Assembly: GCA_963575745.1 (NCBI GenBank)
Contig: CAUYUJ010020697.1
Coordinates: 88,098 to 152,097 of the forward strand
Length of the DNA stretch: 64,000 nt
Direction: 5' to 3'
Source of the DNA: Prorocentrum cordatum
Lineage: Eukaryota > Sar > Dinophyceae > Prorocentrales > Prorocentraceae
Shown: one piece after another, positions 9,126 to 19,440 of the stretch
How the letters are laid out: every line of letters begins with the position of its first letter
Numbering within the stretch: the stretch's first letter is position 1
Position numbers and translations under genes: made by a program
Notes under the pieces: model-generated
Database searches by the model: none
Seen by the model: only the letters and a program-made list of their open reading frames with translations
Told to the model about the DNA's origin: nothing

Positions 9126-9245
9126 GAAGAGGAGGAGGAGGAGGAGGAGGAGGAGGAGGAGGAGGAGGAGGAGGAGGCGAAAGGAGGATGAGGAGGACGA
9201 GACAGAAGAGGAGGAAGGAGGAAGAGGAGGAAGCAGAGCAGGAGC
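9126..9245. repeat. (GGA)n tract
   Basis: Short purine tract on the plus strand (9126-9180 pure, then degenerate). Confidence 0.85.
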
Positions 9246-9349
9246 GGCCACGGCCCGGCGCCTCCGGGCCGCCGCCGGTGGCCCCGTAGCCGGCGCCGTG
9301 CCGGTGGCCGCTCACGGCGAAGCCCGGGGAGGGGTCCTCTGGCGACGGG

Positions 9350-9355
9350 CGACGA

Positions 9356-9418
<63 letters not shown>

Positions 9419-9635
9419 CGACGGCGACGACGGCGACGACGACGGCGACGACGGCGACGACGACGACGACGGGCGGCGGGCGACGAGCGGCGGACGACGG
9501 GCGACGGGCGGCGGGCGACGATCGGCAGACGACGGGCGACGAGCGGCGGACGACGGACGGCGGGCGACGACGGACGACGGACGACGGCAGACGAGGACGA
9601 CGGACGACGGGCGTCGGGCGGCGGGACGAAGGACG

Positions 9636-9691
<56 letters not shown>

Positions 9692-9702
9692 ACCCAGACC
9701 CC
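9350..9702. repeat. (GAC)n microsatellite, first block
   Basis: Pure GAC at 9361-9415 and 9637-9690, with a degenerate GACGACGG/GGCGGGCGACGA middle. Confidence 0.95.
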
Positions 9703-9715
9703 CTCGAGTACTGAC

Positions 9716-9875
9716 AAAAATCACGACGGGAGGTTTGTCGCCATCTTGGGCCTCTGGGGGCCCTTGCCAGGCCTCGGGACTGGCAAAAAAATATTCGGGA
9801 TGAAAGACCGGTCCCGGGGAATGGGTCGAGACCTCGGGGGGTCGACGCAATTAAAAAATCATGACCTCGGGGGTC
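9716..9875. repeat. Dispersed repeat DR1, forward copy
   Basis: Contains ATCACGACGGGAGGTTT, then GGGATGAAAGACCGGTCCCGG and GGGTCGAGACCTC. The same series of blocks is found in reverse at 11545-11706. It splits the GAC array in two, so it probably inserted into it. No coding potential. Confidence 0.65.
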
Positions 9876-9883
9876 TGGGGACG

Positions 9884-9944
9884 ACGACGGGCGACGGACG
9901 ACGACGACGGACGACGGGCGGCGGGCGACGACGACGACGACGAC

Positions 9945-9984
<40 letters not shown>

Positions 9985-10124
9985 AACGGATGACGGACGA
10001 CGGACGACGGCAGACGAGGACGACGGACGACGACGACGACTACGACGGGCGACGGACGACGGACGACGGGCGACTGACGACGGACGGCGGGCGACGGAGA
10101 ACGGACGACGGGCGACGACTAGAC
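9884..10124. repeat. (GAC)n microsatellite, second block
   Basis: GAC/GACGGACGACGG continuation on the far side of DR1. Confidence 0.95.
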
Positions 10125-10275
10125 ATAAACTTTCAGGGCTCCACGCGGATTTCTTGGATCGTCCATGGCGCTCCCCAGCGGCGCCTCTGGCGCCGCCCCT
10201 GACGCGGTCCGCGCGCCAGGGAGGGAGTCCAGCGCCGACCCGAGAAATCCGCGCGGAGCTCAAAAAGTTTATGTT
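10125..10275. mobile_element. Foldback element, family B, copy 1
   Basis: Inverted ends ACATAAACTTT / AAAGTTTATGT, then GGCTCC-CGCGGATTTCTTGG against CCGAGAAATCCGCGCGGAGC. GC-rich centre with GGCGCC motifs. Two other copies of the CGCGCGGATTTCTCGGATC arms lie at 38530-38665 and 50205-50345. Inserted next to the 10272-10740 protein-like remnant. Confidence 0.7.
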
Positions 10276-10740
10276 GATGCAGATTGTTCCCCCCCGGCTC
10301 ATATCTATCTCCAACGAGCCGATGTTTGTTCCATCCGGGCGATGCTCCTCGGATCCGCTGTCTGGGCCGAACATGGACCACTGGCGAAAAACGGGCCCCT
10401 GGGAGACCACGGCCATGCCAATGATATGCGTCTCCCCTGGAGGCGCACGTCCGATCCGAAGACGTAGCACAGACATCTTGCAGTACATCGTTACCCCGAC
10501 GGTATGGTCAGACAGCGCCCGCCACCGAACTTGTGTCGTCGGCGGCGGGGCAGAGAAGCTGCTCCAGCGGGTGGCCATTCGGGGCGAACCAAAGGGCGCA
10601 TTGGCCGGCCATCAGGGTGGGGAACAAAAAGAACCCGCCACCGAACCTGTGCTGGAAGTCTTCTCTGAGCGCGGGCGTCGCCCGTGGATTCCCGACGCAC
10701 GTGTCATTCAAGCATGCTTGGAAAATGCTGGCAACATCTA
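10272..10740 (-). pseudogene. Frameshifted protein-like remnant, unknown function
   Basis: Two minus-strand frames that each read like real protein meet near 10510. The upstream one (from about 10711) has NDTCVGNPRATPALREDF and GGGFFLFPTLMAGQCALWFA. The downstream one (to about 10276) has VTMYCKMSVLRLRIGRAPPG and GPVFRQWSMFGPDSGSEEHR. One frameshift would join them. The 3' side is cut by foldback element B. Product and family are not recognised; it may be a retroelement or host-gene fragment. Confidence 0.45.
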
Positions 10741-10756
10741 TATCGATGGTTGGGCG

Positions 10757-10976
10757 CCCGAGTTATCCGGGGGTAACTCGGGTCCGGGGTAAGTCGGGTT
10801 CGGAATCCCGAAAAACCAACCCGAGTTAGCCCTGACCCGAGTTACCCCTGATGATTCGGGGCTCTGGACGCCCGAATTATCCGGGGTAACTCGGGATAAC
10901 TCGGGTTCGGATTCCCGAAAAACGAGCCCGAGTTAGCCCTGACCTGAGTTACCCCTGATGATTCGGGGCTCTGAGA
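10757..10976. repeat. 113-bp tandem duplication rich in inverted repeats
   Basis: Two units of about 113 bp, each beginning CGCCCGA-TTATCCGGGG and ending TGATTCGGGGCTCTG. Each unit folds on itself through GGGTAACTCGGG and CCCGAGTTACCC blocks. Confidence 0.85.
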
Positions 10977-11544
10977 TGGGGCACCAGGTCTGGCCCGGAC
11001 CTGCGCCGGGCCGGCCCGCACCAGGCCGCAGCCCGCCGCGCCAGGGTCCGCAGCAGCGCCGCGCAGACATCGGGCCGCATCGGAGCGTCGCAATAATATC
11101 CGGGGACGCACCAACCCTCGTGGGCGAACGGGCCCACGCAAGTCATGGTGCCCGATAAGTGCGCCCGAATGGTCCCCGAATGGGATGCATGCTTGATTGT
11201 TCATGGATGATGCGGTGTTGCGTTGTGTCTTCGCGCCCAGGGGTTGAACCCCTGGGTCAACCCAAAAATGGGTCGGCCAGGGCCGTCGCGGAGCCTGGCT
11301 GGCCGCTTCGCAGCTCCCGAGCCCGGGTCCGCGGAGGGCAGGCCCTGGGGAGAAGCGGCCCCGCGCGGCTCCCGAGCCCGGGCCGGCCAGAAGGGCCCGG
11401 CCGACCCCCGCGGGCACCCGCCGCTGCGTGAGCCCCGCGAGACGGAGGTCGCACCAGGCCGGGGGCGTCCGCGCACCAGTCTCTGGCCCCGCGGTGGCAG
11501 CTTCGTGGCCGTCTGGGGCCCCCATGGGGGCCACCTGCCCCCAG
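10977..11544. other. GC-rich sequence, no gene seen
   Basis: Long open frames in GC-rich text, no recognisable motif. Confidence 0.35.
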
Positions 11545-11706
11545 AGATCCGATGTCGTGATCTTTTCGATACGAGGTCCCCGCAAGTCTCGACCCAGTCC
11601 CCGGGACCGGCTTTTCATCCCGAGTCGTTTCTTGACGGTCCCGGGGCCGGCGAGGGCCGCCAGAGGCCGAAAATCGAGAAAACCTCCCGTCGTGATGTTT
11701 TCAATG
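11545..11706. repeat. Dispersed repeat DR1, reverse copy
   Basis: Reverse complement of the block order at 9716-9875: GGGACCGGCTTTTCATCCCG, then AAAACCTCCCGTCGTGAT. Confidence 0.65.
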
Positions 11707-11945
11707 TGTCGGAGGTCTGGGCCTGCAACCCTCGGATAGATCCCCCCACGTTCCTTGCCCCCCCTTTGTTGCCGTCTGCCCGGCGTCTCCCGGCCGGACC
11801 TCGGGGGGCCCAGGCCGCCCTCCTCGCGGGTCGGTGCGGCTCGAGGTGCGCCGCGGCACGGCGGTCCCCCAGGCGCGGCAGCCCGTGTCGCGACGCTGGG
11901 TCTCGGGGTCGATGCAAGGGGCGGCTCGCTCTTCTTTGGACGCCC

Positions 11946-12135
11946 GAAATGGGCACGGAAAGAATGGGTACAACGCCCAACAGCGAATGCTGCCCCAACC
12001 CAACAGCGGCCGCTGTTGGGCAGGCGGCCTCCTGTCTCAAATGGACACAGGCCGCGGCGGCGCGGACAGCGAGTCCTGTTGAAAATGAACAGGAACTGCT
12101 GTTGGGCATTATACCCATTCTTTCCGTACCCATTG
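11946..12135. mobile_element. TIR element with central palindrome (about 190 bp)
   Basis: About 40-bp inverted ends, close to 90% identical by eye: left GAAATGGGCACGGAAAGAAT, right complement of GCAATGGGTACGGAAAGAAT, continuing into GCCCAACAGC on both sides. At 11999-12020 there is a perfect palindrome with 11-bp arms (CCCAACAGCGG). No clear target duplication. Type: MITE. Confidence 0.75.
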
Positions 12136-12269
12136 CGTTCGTGCAGATCTTCAAGCTGAACGAACCGCAGCCGCAATCGCACGTGCGAGACGACAACTCG
12201 AGGCGGCGCTCGCCGCGGGCGGTGCCTCTGGTGGATAATTACAGTGCAGCGGGTACGGTCGGGAACGTT

Positions 12270-12466
12270 TGCTCAGCGTGTCGCCGCGGCGGCCCCGGCG
12301 ACACGCTGTGCCGTGCCCTGCGAGCGGGTGGCGTGTTGCTCCGTTCAGCGGGGCGGGAGGCTCGGGAAAGCTCGGCACGTGGACGCGCGGAGACTGGAAC
12401 GTGGATAGCGTGTCGCGCCGCAGCGCAGTGGGCCAGAACCGGCGGAGCGACACACGCTAAGCCATA
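12270..12466. repeat. Inverted-repeat unit with CAGCGTGTCGC arms
   Basis: Hairpin at about 12275-12311 (CAGCGTGTCGCCG against CGGCGACACGCTG, 13 bp). A further pair TAGCGTGTCGC and GCGACACACGCTA lies at 12405-12462. The outermost GCTCAGCGTGT and ACACGCTAAGC face each other, so this may be a small TIR element. Confidence 0.5.
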
Positions 12467-13872
12467 GTTCGATCGTGTTGATCCCAGGCCAACGCCGACC
12501 GGCGCCGCACCAGGTAGCAGGGACACTCCAGAGGGAATGTATGACCATCACCCCAGCTCGAGACCCCAGGGGCCACCTCCCCGCGTGCCCCCACGTGATC
12601 CCACGCCGCCCGCCTCACCCAGGGCAGCGGCCCACCCATCCCAGCGAGGAGGAGAAGAAGGGAGCAGATACCGAAAGAACGCCAGTGGAGCGCAACGACA
12701 ACGGTGTGCCTCAAGTCCGAACAAGGGTGCACGACACGATGCGCACCCGCACGAGCGGAACCCTCGTCCCGATAGTGAGACTCAACTGTAAAGTCACAGC
12801 CAGGAACTGCCCAGTTCAGACCGTACTAGGGCGGAGGCGGCGACAGCAGCGGCTACGGCTCTGGCGGCAGCAGAGGAACGAGACGGACAGGCAAGGCGCA
12901 AAGCGAGCATTCTAAGGATCGCCTGTTGTCAAATCGAAGGCCAGCGTGCTGCACGCGTGGCGTCAGAGCACGCAACATTTTCCGATGCGGCCTGAAATGC
13001 ACAACAAAGCAGGTCGCAGGAGTTCGACCAGCGAGCCTAGAGCAGGACACATACATCTGGGCCGGACGGCGATGACCGCAGCCCGATCCACAAGGTGCAT
13101 GGCCGTTTGCAGCTGACAGGAGCGGAAAGGCTTCGGCATGAGACGTGGTGTAAAAGCGAAAGCTGGCGAGGAGGGCCGACAGGGAATGGAGGAATGACAC
13201 ACAGAAAAAACAGCGGGAAAAAATGGGGAAACGAGGGTGCAGCAGTAGGAATCGGCACGGCAGCGAGAGCAGGAGTGAGAGCAGGAGAGGCAGAGGTCTG
13301 CGGCAGAGGCAGGAGGCCGAGCACCGGGTGGGCAGCGGGAGGCGGCACGGCACAGCGCGGGCCCGCGGACGGCGCGGCGGGCGTGCGCATGGCAACCCGC
13401 CGCTCGGAGACCGCTGGCAAAGCCAGGCATCGGGGCCCAGAAGCCGCGCGGCGACGGACCGCATGGTGACCTCGGAATCCAAGACGACCTCGCCCGAGAC
13501 CTCGGAATCCCGGACGACCTCGGCGTCCAGAAACAGCGCGGTGACCCCGAACCCCCACTGATTCACCACGCGGTGTGGTCGCCACACCGTTTGGGGGCCC
13601 CCGAGGAGGGGTGGGGGGGGGGTCACGGCGGACCCCAGAAAGAACAGCTCGGGTTTCGCCTGGAAGTATGGAGAGTCCGCTCGTGCTCGCGGTCAGGGCA
13701 CGAGCCTCGCCCGGACCGCGGATGCACACGGAGGCCTCCCGAAGCCTCCGACGGGCCCGCGGAGGCCCCACGCCCACCGAAGCACGGGGCCTCTCTGGGG
13801 GTCCTCCGCAATCGGGCCGAGCGGGGCCACGGATGTAGAGAGAGAACGTTCGAAGACCTTCGGGAACCAAGC
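12467..13872. other. No gene assigned
   Basis: GC-rich sequence with open frames on both strands, none with conserved features. 13550-13605 carries the hairpin repeat also found at 5275-5340. Confidence 0.35.
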
Positions 13873-13874
13873 TA

Positions 13875-14023
13875 GGGGGCCACATGCGAACCCTACCCCT
13901 ACCCCCCACGATTTTTAAGGGGGAGGGTGGAGTCACTTCGCTCATGAGCTCCCGAACGAAGTGAACCCCAGCCTCCCCTTCAGAAATCGTGGGGGGTAGG
14001 GGTAGGGTTCGCATGTGGCCCCC
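13875..14023. mobile_element. Near-complete palindrome flanked by TA (149 bp)
   Basis: Arms of about 70 bp. The outer 40 bp, beginning GGGGGCCACATGCGAACCCT, are identical on both sides; the inner parts diverge (TTAAGGGGGAGG versus CTGAAGGGGAGG). The dinucleotide TA lies directly outside both ends, which fits a Tc1/mariner-type MITE with TA target duplication. No coding capacity. Confidence 0.8.
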
Positions 14024-14249
14024 TACAAGCCCTCCTCCTGCTGCTCCCGCCAGGCGCTCCTCACAAGCGGCCCCCGTCGGACGGCAGCGCAGCCGCGGGC
14101 ACCACCGAAGCCACGGAGGCAAAGCGACGGAGGTATACAGGCCTCTCTCCGGCCATGGCTTGGTCCACGGAGGCAGGGGCCTCCGCGGGCCAAGCAGCAC
14201 CCAAAAAACCGTAGAATCATGATGGCCAGGACTGACCCCGGTTTTTAGT
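14024..14249. other. No gene seen
   Basis: Short GC-rich spacer between the palindrome and the TTGTGCAATCTATG array. Confidence 0.3.
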
Positions 14250-14810
14250 TATGCATGTGCTATCCACGTGGTGCAACCAACGTTGTGTAATCTACGTGGG
14301 ACAATATAGGTGGTTCAAGCTATGTTGTGGAATGTATGTTGTGCCATGTACGGTGCGCGATACGTTTTGTACAACAAGTGTGGTGCAACATAGGTGGTGC
14401 ACTCTATGCGATGCAATATATGTTGGGCACTAAATGTCGTACACTGTATGTGGTGAAATCTGTGTGGCGCAATCAATGTGGAGCAACCGACGTTGTGCAT
14501 CATATGGTGCACAATAAGTGTGAGTATATGCATACATAGGTACCTGTGATGATATAAAGCCCAATCTTTGTTGTGCAATATGTGTGGCGCCATTTCTGTG
14601 GTCCAGTATAGGCTTTGCACTCACGCCCTCCATTATATGAGGTGCAACCGTTGTGGCGCAACATATATATATGTGTCTTTACATACAAACACAATCCTAT
14701 ATATATATAAACATATATATAAATATACACACAATAGGCCATACATGTTGTTAACGTCATGTGGAGCCGCTTGCGTGGTGCAATCAATGTGGTGAAATTC
14801 ATCAATGCCC
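14250..14810. repeat. Degenerate TGTGGTGCAATCTATG minisatellite
   Basis: Irregular 12-16 bp units around GTTGTGCAATCTATGTGG, with AT-rich stretches (14660-14740, ATATATATG). It is the same family, in opposite orientation, as the ATTGCACCACATAG arrays at 39.34-39.87 and 40.15-40.47 kb. Confidence 0.8.
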
Positions 14811-14814
14811 GCAG

Positions 14815-15640
14815 TAAGTTGTCAACTCAACTGCTCGCGCCATCATCCCACCCACTTACCCGCAACTTGGTTTGCAAAACCAAAACCAATGTGGCAGCGA
14901 TTACGATGAATGCCTGGCGTTGGCTGGTGCATCCCTGCGGCCGCGCTAGTCCGCGCATGCTTGCGCGAGCATCGGCCAGCTATTGCGGCGCGACCGACGC
15001 GGCCGCGGTGGTGCTGACCGCTGCGAACGGCGGCTTGGGCGGGCGAGGTATCATGGCGACGCCGACAACCATAAACACAATGATGGAAGCAACGGTGATG
15101 GTGACGATGGTGGCGATGACGACGGCAAGGCCAATGACGTCGCCGATGTTGATCACGCCCACCAATAACGATGACGATGTTCCCGCGTCGCTATGAAGGT
15201 TTTGGAAGGAGTTCGACATGCGCGTGCGGCCGACGCGCGCGAATGGCCCGCTTGGTAATATTCAACACGGACCGTCCCCCCCCCCATACGCGCGCAAGGG
15301 CGTTCGGATGAGTTCGACATGCGGCGCGAAAGGCCCGCTGATTTGGCAGAGTTTGCTGTACATGTCGAACTAGTGGTGGTTGCCTTATAACTGCGCAAGA
15401 GCGCGCAGGCTTGTTTGAACACGGGCGTTGCAACGCCATGTGATGTGTATACGTTTTCCGGGCACTCGATTTTGAATGTGTGACGAAACTTTCGGCAATT
15501 GAAAGGTTTCCGCGTGCTCGCGACGACGTGCACGTGTGCACTTCGTCCTATGTATTGCAAAAGGGTCTTGCGCCAGCACGCGCGCAAGGGCATTCGAACG
15601 ATTGTGACATGTGCGCCCGAGAGACCCGTTTGGTAGCATT
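14815..15640 (-). repeat. Complex repeat R, copy 1 (reverse)
   Basis: Reverse-oriented copy recognised by the CGCAACTTGGTTTGCAAAAC marker (about 14860), a GGCCGCGCTAG block, a hydrophobic-ORF segment and CGCGCATG-TCGAA-type subunits. Homologous to the copies at 15.96-16.5 and 40.56-46.7 kb. Confidence 0.8.
14980..15219 (-). CDS. Small ORF of repeat R with hydrophobic segment (79 aa)
   Basis: ATG TCG AAC TCC TTC start (MSNSFQNLH), about 40 hydrophobic residues (GVINIGDVIGLAVVIATIVT and following) that could form one or two membrane segments. Then comes a proline-rich IPRPPKPP motif and the end SVAPQ followed by TAG CTGGCC. Start, hydrophobic block, PRPPK and stop are shared with the copies at 16117-16380 and 41282-41545. 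The hydrophobic stretch is written largely with GTC/ATC/ACC codons, so a simple-repeat origin is possible. Expression is unknown. Confidence 0.3.
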   Translation of the reverse strand: MSNSFQNLHSDAGTSSSLLVGVINIGDVIGLAVVIATIVTITVASIIVFMVVGVAMIPRPPKPPFAAVSTTAAASVAPQ

Positions 15641-15959
15641 ATATAAACGTGTTGGAAAACCGACGGTTGCCTTGAGAATCTGCAAAAGAGCGTGCGCAGG
15701 CTTCTTGTAAAGAGATGGGTGGAACTATTGTTTTAATGTTATCGTAAAGCTCGAATTCGAAATCCGTACGACACCTTGAATGTTTGAACGATTTCGGCAT
15801 GCGCGCCCGACGACGCGCGCGTGCACTTCGCTCCGTTTCCGTTGCGACGGATGTTTGTAGCGTGATGAGTTTTGAGTAACGAGCGCGCGCAGTATATGCT
15901 GCCGAAAATGTAGAGGGGCGATACAGGCCTGCCTGGGATGATCCGAACTCATACTGAAG
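15641..15959. repeat. Repeat R subunits, degenerate
   Basis: Pieces of the GCGCGCGTCGTCGCGCGC / CGAAATCCTTCAAAACC-type subunit, in poor condition. Nothing else seen. Confidence 0.45.
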
Positions 15960-16510
15960 ATGGGCGACGGGGCAGGATCCAATGCAAACTGCACGTTCAC
16001 CCACCCGAAACGAGGCTTGCAAAACCCATGCGGCCGCGACTGCAGTGACTGCTCGGCGCTGGCTAGTGCATCGCCGCGGCCGCGCTAGCGCGCATGCTCG
16101 CGCGCGCGGCTGTCAGCTAGTCTGGCGCGACCGACGCGGCCGCGGTGGCGCTGCCCGCTGGGCATTTCCAAACGGGCACTTCAGGGCGAATCGGCGACTT
16201 AGGCAGGCACAGCATCATGACGACGTCGACAACGGTAGACGCGATGATGACAGTAGCAATACTGGTGACGATGAGGTCAACGACGACGGCACGGCCAGTG
16301 ACGGCGCCGATGCTCTTCACGCCGACGACGGTGACGTCGTCTTCGCGTTGGTGATGCAGGTGTTGCACGGAGTTCGACATGCGCGCGCGGACGACGCGCG
16401 CGAGTGCCCCAGCGTTGTATCATTTGACACGGGTCGTGCCCCCCTCCCTAAACTGGTGCGTTTTGATAAACGAGTGCGCGCGCATTGCATTTGTTGCTGA
16501 AGATGACCGG
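15960..16510 (-). repeat. Complex repeat R, copy 2 (reverse)
   Basis: Second reverse copy with the GGCTTGCAAAACCCATG marker (about 16015), the GGCCGCGCTAGCGCGCATGC block and the hydrophobic-ORF segment. Confidence 0.8.
16117..16380 (-). CDS. Small ORF of repeat R with hydrophobic segment (87 aa)
   Basis: Starts MSNSVQHLHHQ, has the hydrophobic block GAVTGRAVVVDLIVTSIATV and following, then LPKSPIRPEVP and the end SVAPD with a TAG stop in the same place as in the other copies. Exactly as long as the plus-strand copy at 41282-41545, although the two have clearly diverged in sequence. No function assigned. Confidence 0.3.
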   Translation of the reverse strand: MSNSVQHLHHQREDDVTVVGVKSIGAVTGRAVVVDLIVTSIATVIIASTVVDVVMMLCLPKSPIRPEVPVWKCPAGSATAAASVAPD

Positions 16511-16707
16511 GGCGATACCCGTTTGGCTGAGATGATTCAGGTTCAACATTCGGATGGACGATGTGGCAGAATCATATGTAATTTGCCAGACGGACAAAGG
16601 AACCGTTGAGTCTGGGGGGGGAGATTCTAGATCTCTTATGACGAGGGGAACCTCCATGGCATACCGTGTGTGGTGCATCGTCTGTGGAGCAATACATGTT
16701 GTGCACT

Positions 16708-16938
16708 CCCTGACTCCGGGTCCGCCCTACTTTGGGGAAATTCGTAAGTAGGGGTTGGAATTTCCGCCTTACTTTTCAAGCCCCGCTGATGCTAATTTCC
16801 GCCCTACTTTTCTGCTGCTGTTTCTGTGGATATCCGCCCCATTTTATTTTGGGTGCAGCAATTTCCGCCCTACTTTTTCGGCCTCTTCTAGGTGGATTTC
16901 CGACGCAATTTGTAAGTAGGGCGGATCCGGAGTCAGGG
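16708..16938. mobile_element. TIR element with GCCCTACTT subterminal repeats (231 bp)
   Basis: 25-bp inverted ends with one mismatch: left CCCTGACTCCGGGTCCGCCC, right complement of CCCTGACTCCGGATCCGCCC. Inside, ATTTCCGCCCTACTTTT recurs three to four times and AAGTAGGG once at each end. CT lies directly outside both ends, possibly a 2-bp target duplication. No coding capacity; MITE. Confidence 0.85.
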
Positions 16939-17104
16939 CTATCCGCCTCCGTGCCCCCTGGCACATTTCAGGCGTGCAAAGATGCCAAAGCCTGTCTGGT
17001 AGAGGGTGTTTGTGGATTCTGCGAAGGGACGGCCCCTCCCTCGACTCGCGGACTGCTGCGTGCATCCCCCGACCTCACCGAGGCCACTTCCCTCGCGTCA
17101 GCCG

Positions 17105-17385
17105 GAACATGGTGCCCTTTCAGCATGGCAGCTAATGTCTACCCCCCCCCCTTCCGCGCGTGCCCGCTCGAGGGTGGTGCACTCCCCGTGTGGCAGCTGA
17201 TGCCCGAACCCCCCTTCCACGCTTGCCCGCTCGAGGATGGTGCACTCCCGCATGGCAGCTAATGTCCGAACCCCCCTTCCACGCTCGAAGATGGTGCCCG
17301 CTCGAGGATGGTGCGCTCCCGCATGGCAGCTGATGTCTGAACCCTCATTTCATGCGCTCCCGCTTGAAGATCGTGCAGTTCCCGC
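17105..17385. repeat. 63-bp minisatellite, copy 1
   Basis: About four units of GCCCGCTCGAGGATGGTGCA ... CATGGCAGCTGATGTCCGAA. Homologous array at 33780-34060. The period is a multiple of three, which explains the open frames. Confidence 0.85.
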
Positions 17386-17469
17386 ACTACCAAGCGCTGC
17401 TTCCAAGCGGTCCAGGGCCTCCGCAGCCACGACCCCTCGCTAAAGCGATGGATCTGCGTCCCGAGCTTC

Positions 17470-18780
17470 CAGGGCGGACCGCGCAGGCAACCAAGGACAC
17501 CCAGATGGCCCGAGATGCCTCGAAGACGGCCCAAGATGGCCCCCCAAGGCGGCTGATCATTGCTTGAAGACGGCCCAAGATGCCTCCAAGAGGGCTCAAA
17601 ATGGTGCCAAGAGGGCCCGAAGCAGCCAGAATCAGGGATGTACCTTGGGTTGTTGAATGATCTGCCACCGCGCCCTTGGGCACGGAGTGGGCGTGTCCTC
17701 GGGTCCTTTGCCGAATTCTCCGAGCCCCACTCCTCGCTCCTGAGGAGTCTTGAGGGGTCCGGGGCTCCTCGCGCCGTGTCGCGTCGTGTCGCGTGCCTTT
17801 TTCGGAGCCAAGAGGGCCCCACGACTGGCCACGAGGGCCCAAGAGGCCCCCAAGACGGTCCAAGAGGGCCCCATAGCTGGAGAAATCGTTCCAAGACGCC
17901 CAAGATAGCCTCAAGATGCCCCAACAGGCCTCTAAGTCACCCCAATAGGCCTCCAAGAGGCCTCCCACGAGGGCCCCAAGAGGCAAACATTATTGATGTT
18001 CCATGGGTGTTTGAAGGATTCTGGCGTTCTCGCCTTTTCTGCTTCCCGACGCTCCAGGACGGCCCAAGAAGCCCCAACGACCACCCCAAGACGGCCCAAG
18101 AGGCCTCCAAGGCGGCTCCAAGACAGCCTACGAGAGCCCCAAGACGGCCAAGAGGCGCCCACGACTGCCCAGCAGGGCCCCAAGACGGCCCCAAAAAGGG
18201 CCCAAGAGAGAGAACACGAACCAAAGTTTCGAGACTTCCGCCCAACGAGGCCCCGAGGAGACCCCAAGAGGCGCCCTAGAGGCCCCCAAGAGGCCCCCAA
18301 GAAGCCCCGAAGAGGCCCCCAAGAGGCCCCAAGAGGCCCAAAACGGCCTCAACAGGCGTCAAAACCGCCTCCAAGATGCTCCCGAGAGGCATCCCACGAG
18401 ATCCCAACGAACAGCCAATAGGCTTCCTTCCCACCGCCCAACAACGGTGGCAGGATGGGCCGAAGGCCATTCGATGTTAGCGTTCTCGCCTTTTCGGGCT
18501 GCCGTCAGCTCAAGACGGCCCAGGAGCCCAAGAGGACTCCACGATGGCCTAAGAGGCATCCAAGACGACCCCAAGACGGCCCAAGAGGGCCTCCCGTGGG
18601 AGGCCCAAGACGGCCTGAGAAGGCCCTTCGACGGCCCAAGACGGTGCCAAGACGGCCCCACGACGGCCACCAGGCACCCACCAAACGGCCAAGAGGTTCC
18701 CAAGACGGCCTAAGAGAGCCCCAAGGAATCTCGAGACTGCCTCGCAGGAGGCCAAGGCAGCCCCAAGACGGCCCAAACAA
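17470..18780. repeat. CCAAGA/GGCC satellite, copy in SD 1
   Basis: Units such as GGCCCAAGACGGCCCCAAGA. Interrupted at about 17985-18055 by a spacer with TTTGAAGGATTCTGGCGTTC followed by TCGCCTTTTC, the satellite's higher-order mark, and at 18440-18510 by GGGATGGGCCGAAGG-type text. Confidence 0.85.
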
Positions 18781-19440
18781 CCTTCATCATCACCATCAGC
18801 ATCAGCATTAGCATCAGCATCAGCATCAGCATCAGCATCATCATCCATCATCATCAGCAGCAGCAACAGCAACAACAACAGCATCATCAGCATCATCAGC
18901 AGCATCACCGTCATCATCAGCATCATCACCAGCAGCAGCATCATGATCAACATCCTCAGCATCATCATCGTCATCATCATCATCATGGTCACCATCATGG
19001 TCATCATCATCATCACCGTCACAAACAGCAGCATTATCAGCATGCGCATCAGCATCATCATAAGCATCATCATGAACATCAGTATCATCATCATCCTCCT
19101 CATCCTCCTCATCATCAGCACAACCACTGTCACCATGGCCATCATTATCAGCAACATCGTCATGAACATGACCCTCATCCATATCGTTGTCATTATCATC
19201 ATACTCATCACGAGCAACGTCATCGCCAACGTCGTCGCAATAACCATCACAATCACCACCACGACCATGGTCACCACTACCATCGCCATTGTCATCATCA
19301 AGAACATCATCAACATCATCACCATTACCATCATCATCACCTTCACCATCATCGCAATCACCATTGTCATCATCGTTATCATCATCAACATCACCATTAT
19401 CATCACCCCGTCATCATCGTAGTCCTCTTCGTCCCCATCA
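18781..19440. repeat. (CAT/CAG)n microsatellite, 660 bp
   Basis: CATCATCAG/CATCACCAT units. Produces His-, Met- and Asp-rich frames only. Confidence 0.95.

Larger units (their letters stand above)
16965..19440. repeat. Segmental duplication SD, copy 1
   Basis: Same order of parts as 33635-35130: GTGCCCC-TGGCAC-TT-AGGCGTGCAAA, then CGCGGACTGCTGCGTG-ATCCCCC, the 63-bp minisatellite, GCGTCCCGAGCTTCCA with CCAAGA satellite, TTCGGGCTGCCGTCAGCTCA, and a long CAT microsatellite. This copy is longer mainly because its satellite and CAT parts are longer. Confidence 0.75.

Noticed and set aside
9859-10578. 239-aa minus frame as one protein
   Set aside because: Its second half runs through the foldback element and the GAC array; only the part upstream of about 10276 is protein-like.
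18781-19440. His-rich or Asp-rich 'metal-binding' proteins
   Set aside because: Frames of the CAT microsatellite only.
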